Assembly (NCBI RefSeq): GCF_002994635.1
Contig: NZ_PVNL01000086.1
Coordinates: 42,251-106,250, forward strand
DNA length: 64,000 nucleotides
Source: Enhygromyxa salina
GTDB lineage: Bacteria; Myxococcota_A; Polyangia; Nannocystales; Nannocystaceae
Direction: 5' to 3'
The position numbers and the translations under genes are program-made. Below, piece by piece: positions 8,863-19,098 of the stretch. Every line of letters starts with the position of its first letter. Positions within the stretch are counted from its first letter, which is position 1. The notes below the pieces were generated by a model that was given only the letters and a program-made list of their open reading frames with translations, was not told the origin of the DNA and ran no database searches.

Positions 8863-10074
8863 TCAGCCCTGACCGGCGACCGGCACCACCAGCGGCGCCA
8901 CCCGAGCGCACTGCGGATCCGCGACCCAGCGCGGCAACCAGTACACCCCCGCGCCGTCAGTCAGCAGCTCCTGCTCGCTCCCATCGGCCCGCATGCGCAC
9001 GATGTCGGACCGCTGATCCTGACTGCGAGCGAACACCAGGTGCTCGCCATCTCCCGACCAGGTCGGCTGCTCGTCGACAGTCTTCGCACCCGCGCTGCCC
9101 GTCCGCGCGACCAGCTCGCCCGTATCCGCGCGCACGATCACGATCGTCGCGACGCCGCGCTTGGGCACCAACTCGGTGTACGCCAGCAGCGAGCCATCGG
9201 GTGAAAAGGCCACGCCGCTGGCGATCACCGATGGCTCTCGCGGCCCCTCGCGCAGCGCTGGCTGGACCTCGGCGCCCGCGACGTCGGTCATGAAGATATC
9301 GACGCCCCGCTCGCGGTCGCGGGCGCTGCGAAACGCGATCGTCTCCCCATTCGGCGACCACACGGGCTCGGTGTCGTCGCCCGGGCTGTTGGTCACGCGC
9401 ATCGGCGCGCCGCCGTCGGCCGTCATCACGTAGATCTCGGCGTTGCCGTCGCGACTCGAGACAAACGCGATCCGCTGAGCATCGGGCGACACGGCCGGCT
9501 CGAAGTTGCCCTCGGGGTTGTCGGTCAGGCGCAGCAGCGCGTCGGAGCCGAGCTCGAGCCGGTAGAGATCTCGAAAGCTGTTGGCGTCGCTCTCGAACAC
9601 GATCCAGCCGCCGTCGGGCGACCACTGGGGGTTGCGCAGCCCGATGTCCTTGGGCCCGATCGCAGCCGCCAGCGCGGCAGGGCCCGACGCTGCGCTGTCC
9701 GGCGTCAGCCCGAGCATCCCGAACCGATCGCGCGTCTTTCCTTCCGGCAGCGGCTCGGAGCGAAGCACCAGCAGCGAGCGAGCGTCCGGCGAGATCGCGG
9801 CCGGATACACCGAGGCGCCCGAGCGCAGCAGCTCACTGCTTGGACCGCCGGCTGCGGGCACCGACCAGATTTGGTCGAACCCCTCCGCGGGTGAGGACAC
9901 GAACAACACCCGCCCGCAGACCGCCGGTTTCACGGGACGATCGGCGGGCGAAGCAGAGTCAGCGCTCCCACCCTCGGCGCGGGTCTCGGCGCCAGGATCC
10001 GCGCTGGGTTTGGAGCACGCGCTGCCGACCACAGCGGTCAGCAGCGCGAGCGTGGCGAGCGTGGTGCGAGTCAC
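8863..10074 (-). CDS. TolB-like (PD40) beta-propeller lipoprotein
   Basis: A 403-residue lipoprotein: an N-terminal hydrophobic stretch ends at the lipobox VGSAC (Cys about residue 20), then a Ser/Ala/Glu-rich spacer. The rest repeats the PD40 signature several times (SPDARSLLVL, SPDGGWIVFES, SPDAQRIAFVSSRDGNAEIYV, SPNGETIAFRSARD), predicting a six- or seven-bladed propeller like the periplasmic TolB C-domain. No TolB N-domain is visible, so it is a stand-alone propeller probably anchored in the outer membrane. It starts 10 nt after the stop of the amidase gene and is likely co-transcribed with it. The GTG start lies inside a 14-bp tandem duplication. Confidence 0.8.
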   Translation of the reverse strand: MTRTTLATLALLTAVVGSACSKPSADPGAETRAEGGSADSASPADRPVKPAVCGRVLFVSSPAEGFDQIWSVPAAGGPSSELLRSGASVYPAAISPDARSLLVLRSEPLPEGKTRDRFGMLGLTPDSAASGPAALAAAIGPKDIGLRNPQWSPDGGWIVFESDANSFRDLYRLELGSDALLRLTDNPEGNFEPAVSPDAQRIAFVSSRDGNAEIYVMTADGGAPMRVTNSPGDDTEPVWSPNGETIAFRSARDRERGVDIFMTDVAGAEVQPALREGPREPSVIASGVAFSPDGSLLAYTELVPKRGVATIVIVRADTGELVARTGSAGAKTVDEQPTWSGDGEHLVFARSQDQRSDIVRMRADGSEQELLTDGAGVYWLPRWVADPQCARVAPLVVPVAGQG

Positions 10075-10091
10075 GGGGTGCGAGTCACGGG
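10064..10091. repeat. 14-bp perfect tandem duplication at a gene junction
   Basis: GGTGCGAGTCACGG occurs twice back to back (10064-10077 and 10078-10091). The duplication contains both the stop codon of the amidase gene (10085-10087) and the start codon of the propeller lipoprotein (10072-10074). Confidence 0.9.
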
Positions 10092-11806
10092 GTGTGCACG
10101 CGGACCGCGTCGGCGATGACCACGTAGCCCGCCGGTGCCCAGACCGAGAGGTCCACGAAGTTCCAGCCAGCCTTGAACTGGTAGGTGCCGAGCCCGTTCC
10201 ACTTGCCGCCGTTTTGCTGCTGGTTGACGTACACCGTGTCGAGCAGGTTGATCGACGAGTCGTAGATCAAGAAGGGCGCCGACGAGGACCGGTTGCTGCC
10301 CGCGGTCCACCACGCTTCGACGGTCAGCTGCGCGGGCTCGTCGAGGTAGAACGCGAACTCGGCCGCGTCGGAGATGCCCTGGGTCGAGTGCCACCAATAG
10401 CCGGTCTCGTACTGGGTCGGTCCGGTCGCCGAGGCCCACGCGTTGGACACGTAGATGCTGGCGTTCTGGCCGTTGAGGCCGTTGTTGCTGTCGATGACGA
10501 TATCGACCGGGTTGGGGTTGGGATCCGGCTGCGGATCGGGATCCGGCTGCGGATCGGGATCCGGCTGCGGATCGGGATCCGGCTGCGGATCGGGATCCGG
10601 CTGCGGATCGGGATCCGGCGCGGGTCCGTCACCACAGTAGTTGTTGATCAGCGCGAGGTAGTCCGACCACGGCCAGTTCGGGCCCGGGTCGGTGCGGTTG
10701 TAGGGCTGCAGCCGGCCGTGCCCGACGATGTGATACTGATCGCGCGGGATGCCCTGATCCTGGGTGATGTCACACACCAGCTCGGCCGAGGCGTCGATCA
10801 GGCCGCCGTCCCAGTTGGCCTGGTTGCCGTAGCCCGCGTGCTCGATCCCGATCGTGAAGTTATTGCTGCTGGTGCCGCCCTTGTTGCAGTCGGTGTTGCC
10901 ATTGAGCGCGCAGTTGTAAGACGCGCCAATGTGCCAAGCCTTGCGGCTCTCGTCGACCAGCTGGGAGATCTCGGAGCCGGTGTTGTTGACCACGTAGTGG
11001 GCGCTGACCCCAGAGTTGCCGTTCTTCAGCCAGCTCCAGCAGCCGCTGTACGAGCCCTCGCAGGTGTGGATGATGACCATGGAAGGATCACCGATCGCCC
11101 CCGCTGGCCGGGCGCTGTGGTTGGGCGACGGCCGCCAGACCGAGCCCGCGTAGTTGGGGCCAGCCGAGAGCGCGGTCGCGGCCGCGCCGTTGCCCGAGTC
11201 GAGCGCGAGCGGGATGTCACCAACCTCGTAGCCAACGCCACCGATCGCCTCGGGGAACACTTCGTCGTAGACGTAGGCGTCGATGCCCTCTTGGCTCTGA
11301 ATCCCGCTGTACTCGGCGAGCACGGGGACCCACGCGCCAATGTCACCGCGGTTGGCGATGCCGTGTTGATCGGCGAGCGCAGACAGCAGCGCCGCACCAG
11401 CGCGAATGTTGGAGAGCGGGTCGCCGCTCGCCTGCACGATCGAGACACCCGCCAGCTCGGCGCCCTCGGCCAGGTCTTGCCCGCGCAGCGCCATCAACCC
11501 GGTCGCCACCGCTTGACCCTCGAACTCGGACGAGCCCTGGACCATCTGCCACTGGGTCTCGACCAGCGAGACCGAGCGGAGGATCGCGGCGGGCACGTCG
11601 AACTCCTCGCCGGCAACCTCGAACATCTCGGCCAGGTCTTCGGGCGGCTGCTGAGGCAGGCTCTCGTCGCCGTCTGGATCGGTGTCGCCACCGTCTTGGA
11701 TGCCCGATTGATCGTCCGGACGACCGTCACTCTCGTCGCACGCGGACAGCGCAAGAATGGGCAGCAACAGCGAAATCGAGCAGATGGACAGGTTTTGGCG
11801 ATACAT
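10085..11806 (-). CDS. Secreted cell-wall lipoprotein: transglycosylase-like, amidase_2 and golvesin-like domains
   Basis: The 573-residue lipoprotein has an N-terminal signal with lipobox LSAC. Residues about 60-185 resemble a lytic-transglycosylase (SLT) fold (FDVPAAILRSVSLVETQW, then LSALADQHG). Residues about 215-385 are an N-acetylmuramoyl-L-alanine amidase_2 domain (VIIHTCEGSYSG, VSAHYVV, TIGIEHAGYG, HIVGHGRLQPYNRTDPGP) with the His residues expected for zinc. A PDPQPD repeat linker (about 395-428) joins it to a golvesin-C-terminal-like domain (YWWHSTQG, then ADAVRVH at the end). The start is ATG 11806, with AAAGAG upstream. A role in wall turnover or in lysing prey is inferred. Confidence 0.85.
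   Translation of the reverse strand: MYRQNLSICSISLLLPILALSACDESDGRPDDQSGIQDGGDTDPDGDESLPQQPPEDLAEMFEVAGEEFDVPAAILRSVSLVETQWQMVQGSSEFEGQAVATGLMALRGQDLAEGAELAGVSIVQASGDPLSNIRAGAALLSALADQHGIANRGDIGAWVPVLAEYSGIQSQEGIDAYVYDEVFPEAIGGVGYEVGDIPLALDSGNGAAATALSAGPNYAGSVWRPSPNHSARPAGAIGDPSMVIIHTCEGSYSGCWSWLKNGNSGVSAHYVVNNTGSEISQLVDESRKAWHIGASYNCALNGNTDCNKGGTSSNNFTIGIEHAGYGNQANWDGGLIDASAELVCDITQDQGIPRDQYHIVGHGRLQPYNRTDPGPNWPWSDYLALINNYCGDGPAPDPDPQPDPDPQPDPDPQPDPDPQPDPDPQPDPNPNPVDIVIDSNNGLNGQNASIYVSNAWASATGPTQYETGYWWHSTQGISDAAEFAFYLDEPAQLTVEAWWTAGSNRSSSAPFLIYDSSINLLDTVYVNQQQNGGKWNGLGTYQFKAGWNFVDLSVWAPAGYVVIADAVRVHTP
10521..10619. repeat. 18-bp tandem repeat encoding a PDPQPD linker
   Basis: Five full 18-bp copies plus a partial one (unit GGATCCGGCTGCGGATCG) lie within the amidase gene. 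They encode a Pro/Asp interdomain linker on the minus strand and are likely to vary in copy number. Confidence 0.9.
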
Positions 11807-11954
11807 GGCGGTCTCTTTGAGCACCCGAACCTACGTGTAGGTGCGAGTGGTTAGGTATCGTGTCCACCATCACGGCGTCAACGAAGATTTGCACTGCTTT
11901 CGATTTCAGTGGCCTGTCCCACGCAAAGTTCTGCACTGAGTGAAATCGCGCGTA

Positions 11955-12383
11955 TCAGTTGAGCAAGCGACCTTGGTCGACATCTTCGGGCTCGTCGTCC
12001 TCGGGCTCGACATGGCGCGCGATCAGGCCGGCCTGGTGATGAAGCATTCGCCAGCGGCCCTGCTCGAGCACGAACACATTGGTGGCCGCGAGCTCGGCTT
12101 CGGGCAGGACCTCGACACACACGACCACCCCGACCTCGCCGAGCAGCTCGACCACCTCATCCCGAAACCGGACCGGCGTAGGCCGGCGCAGGATCCCTCG
12201 CCAGCTGGCCATGACCCGCTCGCGCCCGCGCAGCAGCGTCCACCCCGGGTGCGTGCACAGGACCTCTTGGTGATCGGCCCAGAGCCGATCCATGCCGACG
12301 ATGTCGCCGGCCGCGAACGCCCGGTAAAACTCGCGGTTGGCCCGCGTCAGCTCGTCGAGGGCGGATCGGGGCGAGTCGCTCAT
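11955..12383 (-). CDS. SnoaL/NTF2-like domain protein (DUF4440/SnoaL_3 type)
   Basis: A 142-residue protein of the cone-shaped NTF2 fold. The N-terminal helix (TRANREFYRAFAAGDIVGM), the LWADHQEVLCTHPGW stretch with its buried Trp and His, and the final RWRMLHHQAGL strand are the pattern of SnoaL_3 proteins. The ATG at 12383 is preferred over the 43-codon open extension upstream, which is Arg-rich and overlaps the region before the divergent ygiQ gene. Such proteins are small-molecule binders or isomerases; the substrate cannot be told from sequence. Confidence 0.8.
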   Translation of the reverse strand: MSDSPRSALDELTRANREFYRAFAAGDIVGMDRLWADHQEVLCTHPGWTLLRGRERVMASWRGILRRPTPVRFRDEVVELLGEVGVVVCVEVLPEAELAATNVFVLEQGRWRMLHHQAGLIARHVEPEDDEPEDVDQGRLLN

Positions 12384-12531
12384 TCGCGCGCAGCATAACA
12401 GCGCGCGCAGGATCGCGGCCAACGTGCGCGCTCGCAGGGAGCGCCGCCGGCCGACCCGACCCAGCGCGGATGCGCCCGGCAAACTGCGAGACGGCCTGTG
12501 GGGACGCATCAAAATCCCCTACTCTCCCGCC

Positions 12532-14631
12532 GTGTCCGTGACCCGTGCGAGCGCGCCGCCGTTATTCGGTCGGCGAAAGTACTGGGCGCATCGCTTCGGC
12601 GTCGCGTCGTTCCTGCCCACGTCGCGCGCCGAGATGGACCAGCTCGGGTGGGACAGCTGCGACGTGATCATCGTGACCGGCGACGCCTACGTCGATCACG
12701 TCAGCTTTGGCGCGGCGGTGATCGGCCGCGTGCTCGAGCATCAGGGGTTCCGGGTCGGCATCCTCGCCCAGCCCGACTGGCAGGACCCCGAGGCGTTCAC
12801 CCAGCTCGGCGCGCCCAACCTGTTTTGGGGAGTGACCGGCGGCAACATGGACTCGCTGGTCAACCACTACACCTCGGATCGCAAGCACCGCTCGGACGAC
12901 GCCTACACCCCCGGCGGCAGCTCGGGATCGCGGCCCGATCGCGCGGTCATCGTCTACACCCAGCGCTGCCGCGAGGTCGCGCCCGAGGTCCCGGTCGTGA
13001 TCGGGGGCATCGAGGCCAGCCTGCGCCGCATCGCCCACTACGACTACTGGTCCGACAAGGTCCGGCGCAGCGTGCTGCTCGACGCCAAGGCCGACATGCT
13101 GGTCTACGGCAACGCCGAGCGCTCGATCATCGAGATCGCCCATCGTCTGGGTGAGGGCGAGCCGATCAGCGCGCTACGTGACATTCGCGGGACCGCGGTG
13201 GTCGTGCGCGAGCTGCCGAAGGCGTTCGTGGAGATCGACTCGAGCGACGTCGATCAACCCAAGAACCTGGTCAGCCTGCGCCGGGTCCGCTCGGGACCCG
13301 CCGTGCCGCGCGAGCGCACGGCGGTGCGGCTGCCCGCGTTCGAGGTGGTCCGCAACGACAAGGTGCTCTACGCCCACGCCTCGCGGGTGCTCCACCAGGA
13401 GGCCAACCCCCACAACGGTCGGGTGCTGATCCAGCGCCACGGCAACCGGGACGTGTGGCTCAACCCGCCACCGATCCCGCTGACGACCCCGGAGATGGAC
13501 GAGGTGTTCGAGCTGCCCTACGGCCGCCGCCCGCACCCGCGCTACGCCGACGCCAAGATCCCCGCCTACGAGATGATCAAGACCTCGGTCATGATCATGC
13601 GCGGCTGCTTTGGCGGCTGCTCGTTCTGCTCGATCACCGAGCACGAGGGACGCATCATTCAGAGCCGCTCGCGGGCGTCTGTGATCCGCGAGATCGAGCA
13701 GATCCGCGACACCGTGCCCGGGTTCACGGGCATCATCTCCGACGTCGGCGGACCCACGGCCAACATGTGGCGGCTGGGCTGCAAAGACCCCAAGATCGAG
13801 GCGGCGTGTCGGCGGCCCTCGTGTGTGTACCCGGGCATCTGCGAGAATCTGAACACCGATCACAGCGACCTGATCGATCTCTACCGCGAGGCCCGGGCGC
13901 TGCCCGGCATCAAGAAGGTTCTGGTCGCTTCGGGGCTGCGCTACGACCTCGCCGTCGAGTCGCCCGAGTACGTGCGCGAGCTGGTCACCCACCACGTCGG
14001 GGGGTACCTCAAGATCGCCCCCGAGCACGTCGCGCAGGGGCCCCTGGCGAAGATGATGAAGCCCGGGGTTGGCACCTACGAGCGCTTCAAGCAGCTGTTC
14101 GAGCGCTACAGCGAGCAGGCCGGCAAGCAGCAATACCTGATCCCCTACTTCATCGCCGCGCACCCCGGCACGACCGACGAAGACATGCTCGAGCTCGCGC
14201 TGTGGCTCAAGCGAAACCGGTTTCGCCCCGATCAGGTCCAGGCGTTTCTGCCCTCGCCCATGGCCACCGCCACCGCCATGTATCACAGCGGTCGCAACCC
14301 GCTGCGCAAGCTGACCCGGGCCGACGACGCCGAGCAGGTCAGCGTGCCCAAGGGACTCGCGCTTCGCCGCTTGCACAAAGCGTTCTTGCGCTACCACGAT
14401 CCCAACAACTGGCCGCTGCTCCGCGAGGCGCTCACCCGCATGGGTCGCGAGGATCTGATCGGCAACGGCAAGCGACACTTGATCCCCAAGTTCCAGCCGG
14501 CTGGCACCGGGGGCCTCGGCGAAGGCAGGCGGCGCAAGCAGGGCAAGCAAGGGCCGCGCAAGGGCTCAGCGCTGACCCAGCATACTGGGCTCCCGCCGCG
14601 CGAGACGGGCGCTCGACGGCGCCGGGACTGA
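12532..14631 (+). CDS. YgiQ family radical SAM protein
   Basis: A 699-residue radical-SAM protein. The N-terminal domain has the family sequence DVIIVTGDAYVDH with FGAAVIGRVLEHQGF. The radical-SAM cluster motif CFGGCSFCSITEHEGR (CxxxCxxC, near residue 358) would hold the 4Fe-4S cluster that cleaves S-adenosylmethionine. DVGGPTANMW and KIAPEHV follow as usual. The basic C-terminus is a variable tail. The start is GTG 12532 or the next in-frame GTG at 12538; the longer open frame upstream overlaps the SnoaL gene and is not conserved-looking. The function of YgiQ remains undefined in the family. Confidence 0.93.
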   Translation: MSVTRASAPPLFGRRKYWAHRFGVASFLPTSRAEMDQLGWDSCDVIIVTGDAYVDHVSFGAAVIGRVLEHQGFRVGILAQPDWQDPEAFTQLGAPNLFWGVTGGNMDSLVNHYTSDRKHRSDDAYTPGGSSGSRPDRAVIVYTQRCREVAPEVPVVIGGIEASLRRIAHYDYWSDKVRRSVLLDAKADMLVYGNAERSIIEIAHRLGEGEPISALRDIRGTAVVVRELPKAFVEIDSSDVDQPKNLVSLRRVRSGPAVPRERTAVRLPAFEVVRNDKVLYAHASRVLHQEANPHNGRVLIQRHGNRDVWLNPPPIPLTTPEMDEVFELPYGRRPHPRYADAKIPAYEMIKTSVMIMRGCFGGCSFCSITEHEGRIIQSRSRASVIREIEQIRDTVPGFTGIISDVGGPTANMWRLGCKDPKIEAACRRPSCVYPGICENLNTDHSDLIDLYREARALPGIKKVLVASGLRYDLAVESPEYVRELVTHHVGGYLKIAPEHVAQGPLAKMMKPGVGTYERFKQLFERYSEQAGKQQYLIPYFIAAHPGTTDEDMLELALWLKRNRFRPDQVQAFLPSPMATATAMYHSGRNPLRKLTRADDAEQVSVPKGLALRRLHKAFLRYHDPNNWPLLREALTRMGREDLIGNGKRHLIPKFQPAGTGGLGEGRRRKQGKQGPRKGSALTQHTGLPPRETGARRRRD

Positions 14632-14726
14632 CCCGCGGGCGTCCTCCGACTCGTCGGTGGCCAGACCCGCGGCGAGGCGCTCGCGGTCTCGCGCGTCGTC
14701 GCTCGTGACCAGCGCTGCGTCCGCTC

Positions 14727-16142
<1,416 letters not shown>

Positions 16143-16315
16143 GTGGCAGCCTCGCGGCGATCGCACACATAGCATTAACGCTGCCACATCCACGTGGCCG
16201 CCCGAGAATATCGCGCTGTTTGCACCCAATGCCAGCGCTCATTGCCCGGCTGGTGCGAATCCCGAATATGCACCCGTTGACGCTGCAAGACGTGCGCGCT
16301 CTGGCCGCACGGAGC

Positions 16316-17383
16316 CTACCGCAGGTACACGCTCCCGCTCCACCACGGGTACCACCCTTCCGACTGACTACCGGACTCGCCCCACCCGACGCGAAACAGC
16401 GTCGTCGCCGAACCAACCAAATACGGCCCGGCCGGATCGAGCGGCAGCGCGGTCTCGCAGCTCTGGCACGACACTGGGTCCACCAACAACGCCGCATAGC
16501 TGACCACCGGACCGGCGTCGTCAGCCGAACCAAACGAGACATCGCCAGCCTGCCCATAGCCGAGGTTCCAGTCGGTCTGCACGAACCCAGCCGGGGTGAT
16601 ATCGGACGAGTCTCCGCCGGCCGCGTTGGCCTTCATCACGTGCGCACTCAGGTAGAACGACTCGAACCCGGGCGGGAAAGTGAGGTCGAATACATAGGTA
16701 TGCTCGCCCTGGCCGTCGCGAGTATAGGGCCGACACATCGCGTCAATGCCCTCGACCGAGGCCGCCTCGATCGCGCTGATCTGGGTGTCGAGATCACCGT
16801 TGCACAGGTGCGGCAGGGTGATCTCCGTCCACCCCCCGCCGTCGGTGGTCATGTCGCAGTTGGTCGTAAACCCCAGCTCGGGGCTCTTGGGCGCGACGAT
16901 ATACACCCCGTCGGACGCGTTGGGATCGTAATTCAGGATCTCTCGACAGCTGCGCGGGATCTTGCAGTCGCCCAGGCAGCCGTCCGAGGTGCCCGAGTTG
17001 GCGTCGTCGCACTGCTCGGGCCCGTTGACGCGTCCGTCGCCGCAGCGCGGGCCAAAGTCGCTGCAGTCGGCCAGGCAGCCGCCGTAGCCGCCGTCATTGA
17101 CCCCGTCATCGCAGGCCTCCTCGCCGCCGACCACGCCGTCGCCACATCCACCCTCGCCGTCGCCGTCGCCGTCGCCGCTCGGGTCACCGTCACCATCCCC
17201 GTCACCATCCCCGGCGCCGCTCGTGGCTTCGGTCTCGCCGCCGCTGTCACCGTTGTCAGTCCCGAGGCTCTCCGCGCCGAACTCCCGCCCCGCGTCGTCA
17301 TTGCACGCACAAGCCAGCGCCAGCAGTCCCACAGCTGCGATTCGCCACCTCGACCCATGCTTGACTGTGTTCGAACACTCCAT
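16316..17383 (-). CDS. Secreted lipoprotein with DUF4215-like Cys repeats and a fibrinogen-like domain
   Basis: The 355-residue lipoprotein has lipobox LACAC near residue 26 and then an acidic GDGDGDGD linker. Two Cys-rich repeats of the DUF4215 type follow (CGDGVVGGEEACDDG, CGDGRVNGPEQCDDANSG). A fibrinogen-like start (SCREILNYDPNASDGVYIV, NCDMTTDGGGWTEI) opens a 200-residue domain. The CDM-TDGGGWT signature is characteristic of fibrinogen C-terminal-like adhesins. Surface display and binding of carbohydrate or prey surfaces is an inference. Confidence 0.8.
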   Translation of the reverse strand: MECSNTVKHGSRWRIAAVGLLALACACNDDAGREFGAESLGTDNGDSGGETEATSGAGDGDGDGDGDPSGDGDGDGEGGCGDGVVGGEEACDDGVNDGGYGGCLADCSDFGPRCGDGRVNGPEQCDDANSGTSDGCLGDCKIPRSCREILNYDPNASDGVYIVAPKSPELGFTTNCDMTTDGGGWTEITLPHLCNGDLDTQISAIEAASVEGIDAMCRPYTRDGQGEHTYVFDLTFPPGFESFYLSAHVMKANAAGGDSSDITPAGFVQTDWNLGYGQAGDVSFGSADDAGPVVSYAALLVDPVSCQSCETALPLDPAGPYLVGSATTLFRVGWGESGSQSEGWYPWWSGSVYLR

Positions 17384-17487
17384 GGACCGGGCGGGCCACC
17401 GAATCTACCCCGCCCCTGGATCCACGGCCACTGGCCCAAATGACAGGCCTGCTCGATCCCGGCCAAGTTCGCTACACTGCGGCCGCC

Positions 17488-18876
17488 ATGGATCTTGCTC
17501 ATCGTCCCTTCGCTTGCCTGGCCGTCTCGTTGTTGCTGCCGGCGCTCGCGTGCGGTGGTGATGCCACTGGTGCCACGGGCCGCGAGACCGGCGACACGGG
17601 CGAGACCGTCAGCCCCGAGGCGGGCGACGAGAGCCACGACGAGTCGACCACGACCGCCGAGTCCGACGGCGCGACGACCACGACGACCGAGACCGGCGAG
17701 CCGGCTGCATGCGACCTGTTCACGCCCGAGCTGGTCGAACAGGCCTACCTGCGATCCGGCGACGGCCGCGACGCCGTGCCGCTGAGCGCCTGCGACAACC
17801 ATGTATGGTGGGTGTCCGCCGCGTCCGGCACCGAGCTCACGATCTCGGTCGCGGCCAGCGAGCCCGTCGACATCGCAGTCAGCTACCCCGACGAACCGAG
17901 CTTCTCCCAGACCTTGGCCGCGGACTCGCTGTACCAGCCCGGTTCACTGTCGTTCGTCGCACCGCGCTCGGGCGAGTTCGCGGTGGTCGTGCGCGCCGTC
18001 AACCCTGGCGATGATCCCGAGCTCGAGCTCGACTACGACATCACCGCCACCTGCAGCAACGAGTGCGGCCGCGAGACCACGCGATTCCCCATGGTCATGG
18101 TCCACGGCTGGACCGGGTTCGAGAACATCGGCCCGCTCACCTACTTCTACAACGTCCAGGCCGACCTCGTGGGACTCGGCTATCCGCTGGCGATCGCCGT
18201 GCTCGATCCCTACAACTCCGTGGACATCCGCGGCGAGCAGCTGGTGAGCTTCGTCCAGGGCACCCTGGAGTCCCAGCGCGCGCGCAAGGTCAACCTGTTC
18301 GGCCACAGCCAGGGCGGTATCGACTCGCGCTACGTCGCGGCCGAGGCCGGCGGAGGCTACGGCGATCGGATCGGCGCCGTGATCACGCTGGGCACCCCCC
18401 ACTACGGCACCCCGTTCACCGACATGGCGCTGGGCCTGATCCCCGGCCCGGCCGAGCAGGCCCTCGCGTTCCTGCTCAACCTGCTTGGCGCCGCCCAGAA
18501 CCAGCAGTCCGACGTGGAGGCCTCGCTCTACACACTGAGCGAGACCTACATGCAAGGTGAGTTCAACGTCCTCTACCCCGATGACCCGCGGGTCAAGTAC
18601 TACAGCTGGATGGGCCAGACCTGCGTGGCCGCGATCGGCTGCCAGGACGCCGTCGATCCCCTGTTGCTGTTCAGCTACAACATGATCTTTGGCGTCGCGG
18701 GCGACAACGACGGCCTGGTCCCGCTCGAGAGCGCGATCTGGGGCGAGTACCTGGGCCTGATCCCGGCCGACCACATCGACGAGATCGGCCAGATCAGCGG
18801 GCTCACCGGGATCAATTACGATCACATCGTATTCTTCCGCGACAACGCCCGACTGCTGCGCGACAACGAATTTTAG
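17488..18876 (+). CDS. Triacylglycerol lipase-like alpha/beta hydrolase, lipoprotein
   Basis: A 462-residue secreted esterase/lipase. The signal ends at lipobox PALAC, followed by a Thr/Glu/Gly-rich linker to about residue 75 and a beta-sandwich-like region to about 195. The hydrolase domain has VMVHGWTGFENIGPL (oxyanion loop), GHSQGGIDSRYV (nucleophile Ser about 273), a GDNDGLVP Asp region near 406 and DHIVFF near 445 for the His. The order fits bacterial family I lipases; no foldase gene lies beside it. The ATG at 17488 is chosen because the signal peptide starts there; the open frame extends 16 codons further upstream. Confidence 0.85.
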   Translation: MDLAHRPFACLAVSLLLPALACGGDATGATGRETGDTGETVSPEAGDESHDESTTTAESDGATTTTTETGEPAACDLFTPELVEQAYLRSGDGRDAVPLSACDNHVWWVSAASGTELTISVAASEPVDIAVSYPDEPSFSQTLAADSLYQPGSLSFVAPRSGEFAVVVRAVNPGDDPELELDYDITATCSNECGRETTRFPMVMVHGWTGFENIGPLTYFYNVQADLVGLGYPLAIAVLDPYNSVDIRGEQLVSFVQGTLESQRARKVNLFGHSQGGIDSRYVAAEAGGGYGDRIGAVITLGTPHYGTPFTDMALGLIPGPAEQALAFLLNLLGAAQNQQSDVEASLYTLSETYMQGEFNVLYPDDPRVKYYSWMGQTCVAAIGCQDAVDPLLLFSYNMIFGVAGDNDGLVPLESAIWGEYLGLIPADHIDEIGQISGLTGINYDHIVFFRDNARLLRDNEF

Positions 18877-18915
18877 GCCTGCTGCACGGGGATACGGTGC
18901 ACATCGGACGGCGGT

Positions 18916-19047
18916 TTACTCGCGTGTACTCTCGGATCGCCAGCGCCGGCGGAGCACGGCGTCGAGCAGACCGATCAGACCGATCAGACCGATCATCCCC
19001 ATCATGAGGCCACCCGCCAGCAGCAGCAAACCGCAACGTCTTCGCAC
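18916..19047 (-). CDS. Possible 43-residue small membrane protein
   Basis: A short frame from GTG 19047 to TAA lies just after the outer-membrane protein gene on the same strand. It encodes three arginines near the start, a hydrophobic stretch of about 22 residues containing MIGLIGLIGLL, then a basic tail (VLRRRWRSES). This is the charge pattern of a single-pass small membrane protein. Part of the hydrophobic stretch is encoded by three exact copies of a 9-bp repeat (18970-18996). No good ribosome site is visible, so it may not be translated. Confidence 0.3.
   Translation of the reverse strand: MRRRCGLLLLAGGLMMGMIGLIGLIGLLDAVLRRRWRSESTRE
18970..18996. repeat. Three tandem copies of GACCGATCA
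   Basis: Exact 9-bp tandem triplication, similar in sequence to the GACCTGATCA decamers at 2171-2240. It lies in the gap between convergent lipase and outer-membrane protein genes. Confidence 0.85.
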
Positions 19048-19098
19048 CGGAGCCCGGGTGCACGCGCCTGCCGCCGGGCGCCGATGGCCCCACCACGT

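Noticed and set aside
10521..10619. Regular repeats, considered as CRISPR
   Set aside because: 18-bp units without spacers; they encode a protein linker.
10768..10795. TGTCACA-N17-CGTC on the plus strand, same layout as the ECF41 promoters
   Set aside because: It lies inside the amidase coding region, antisense, with no regulon-type gene downstream; probably chance.
9581..11854. 757-codon plus-strand frame
   Set aside because: Antisense to the propeller and amidase genes; no domain, and its repeat is the shadow of the linker.
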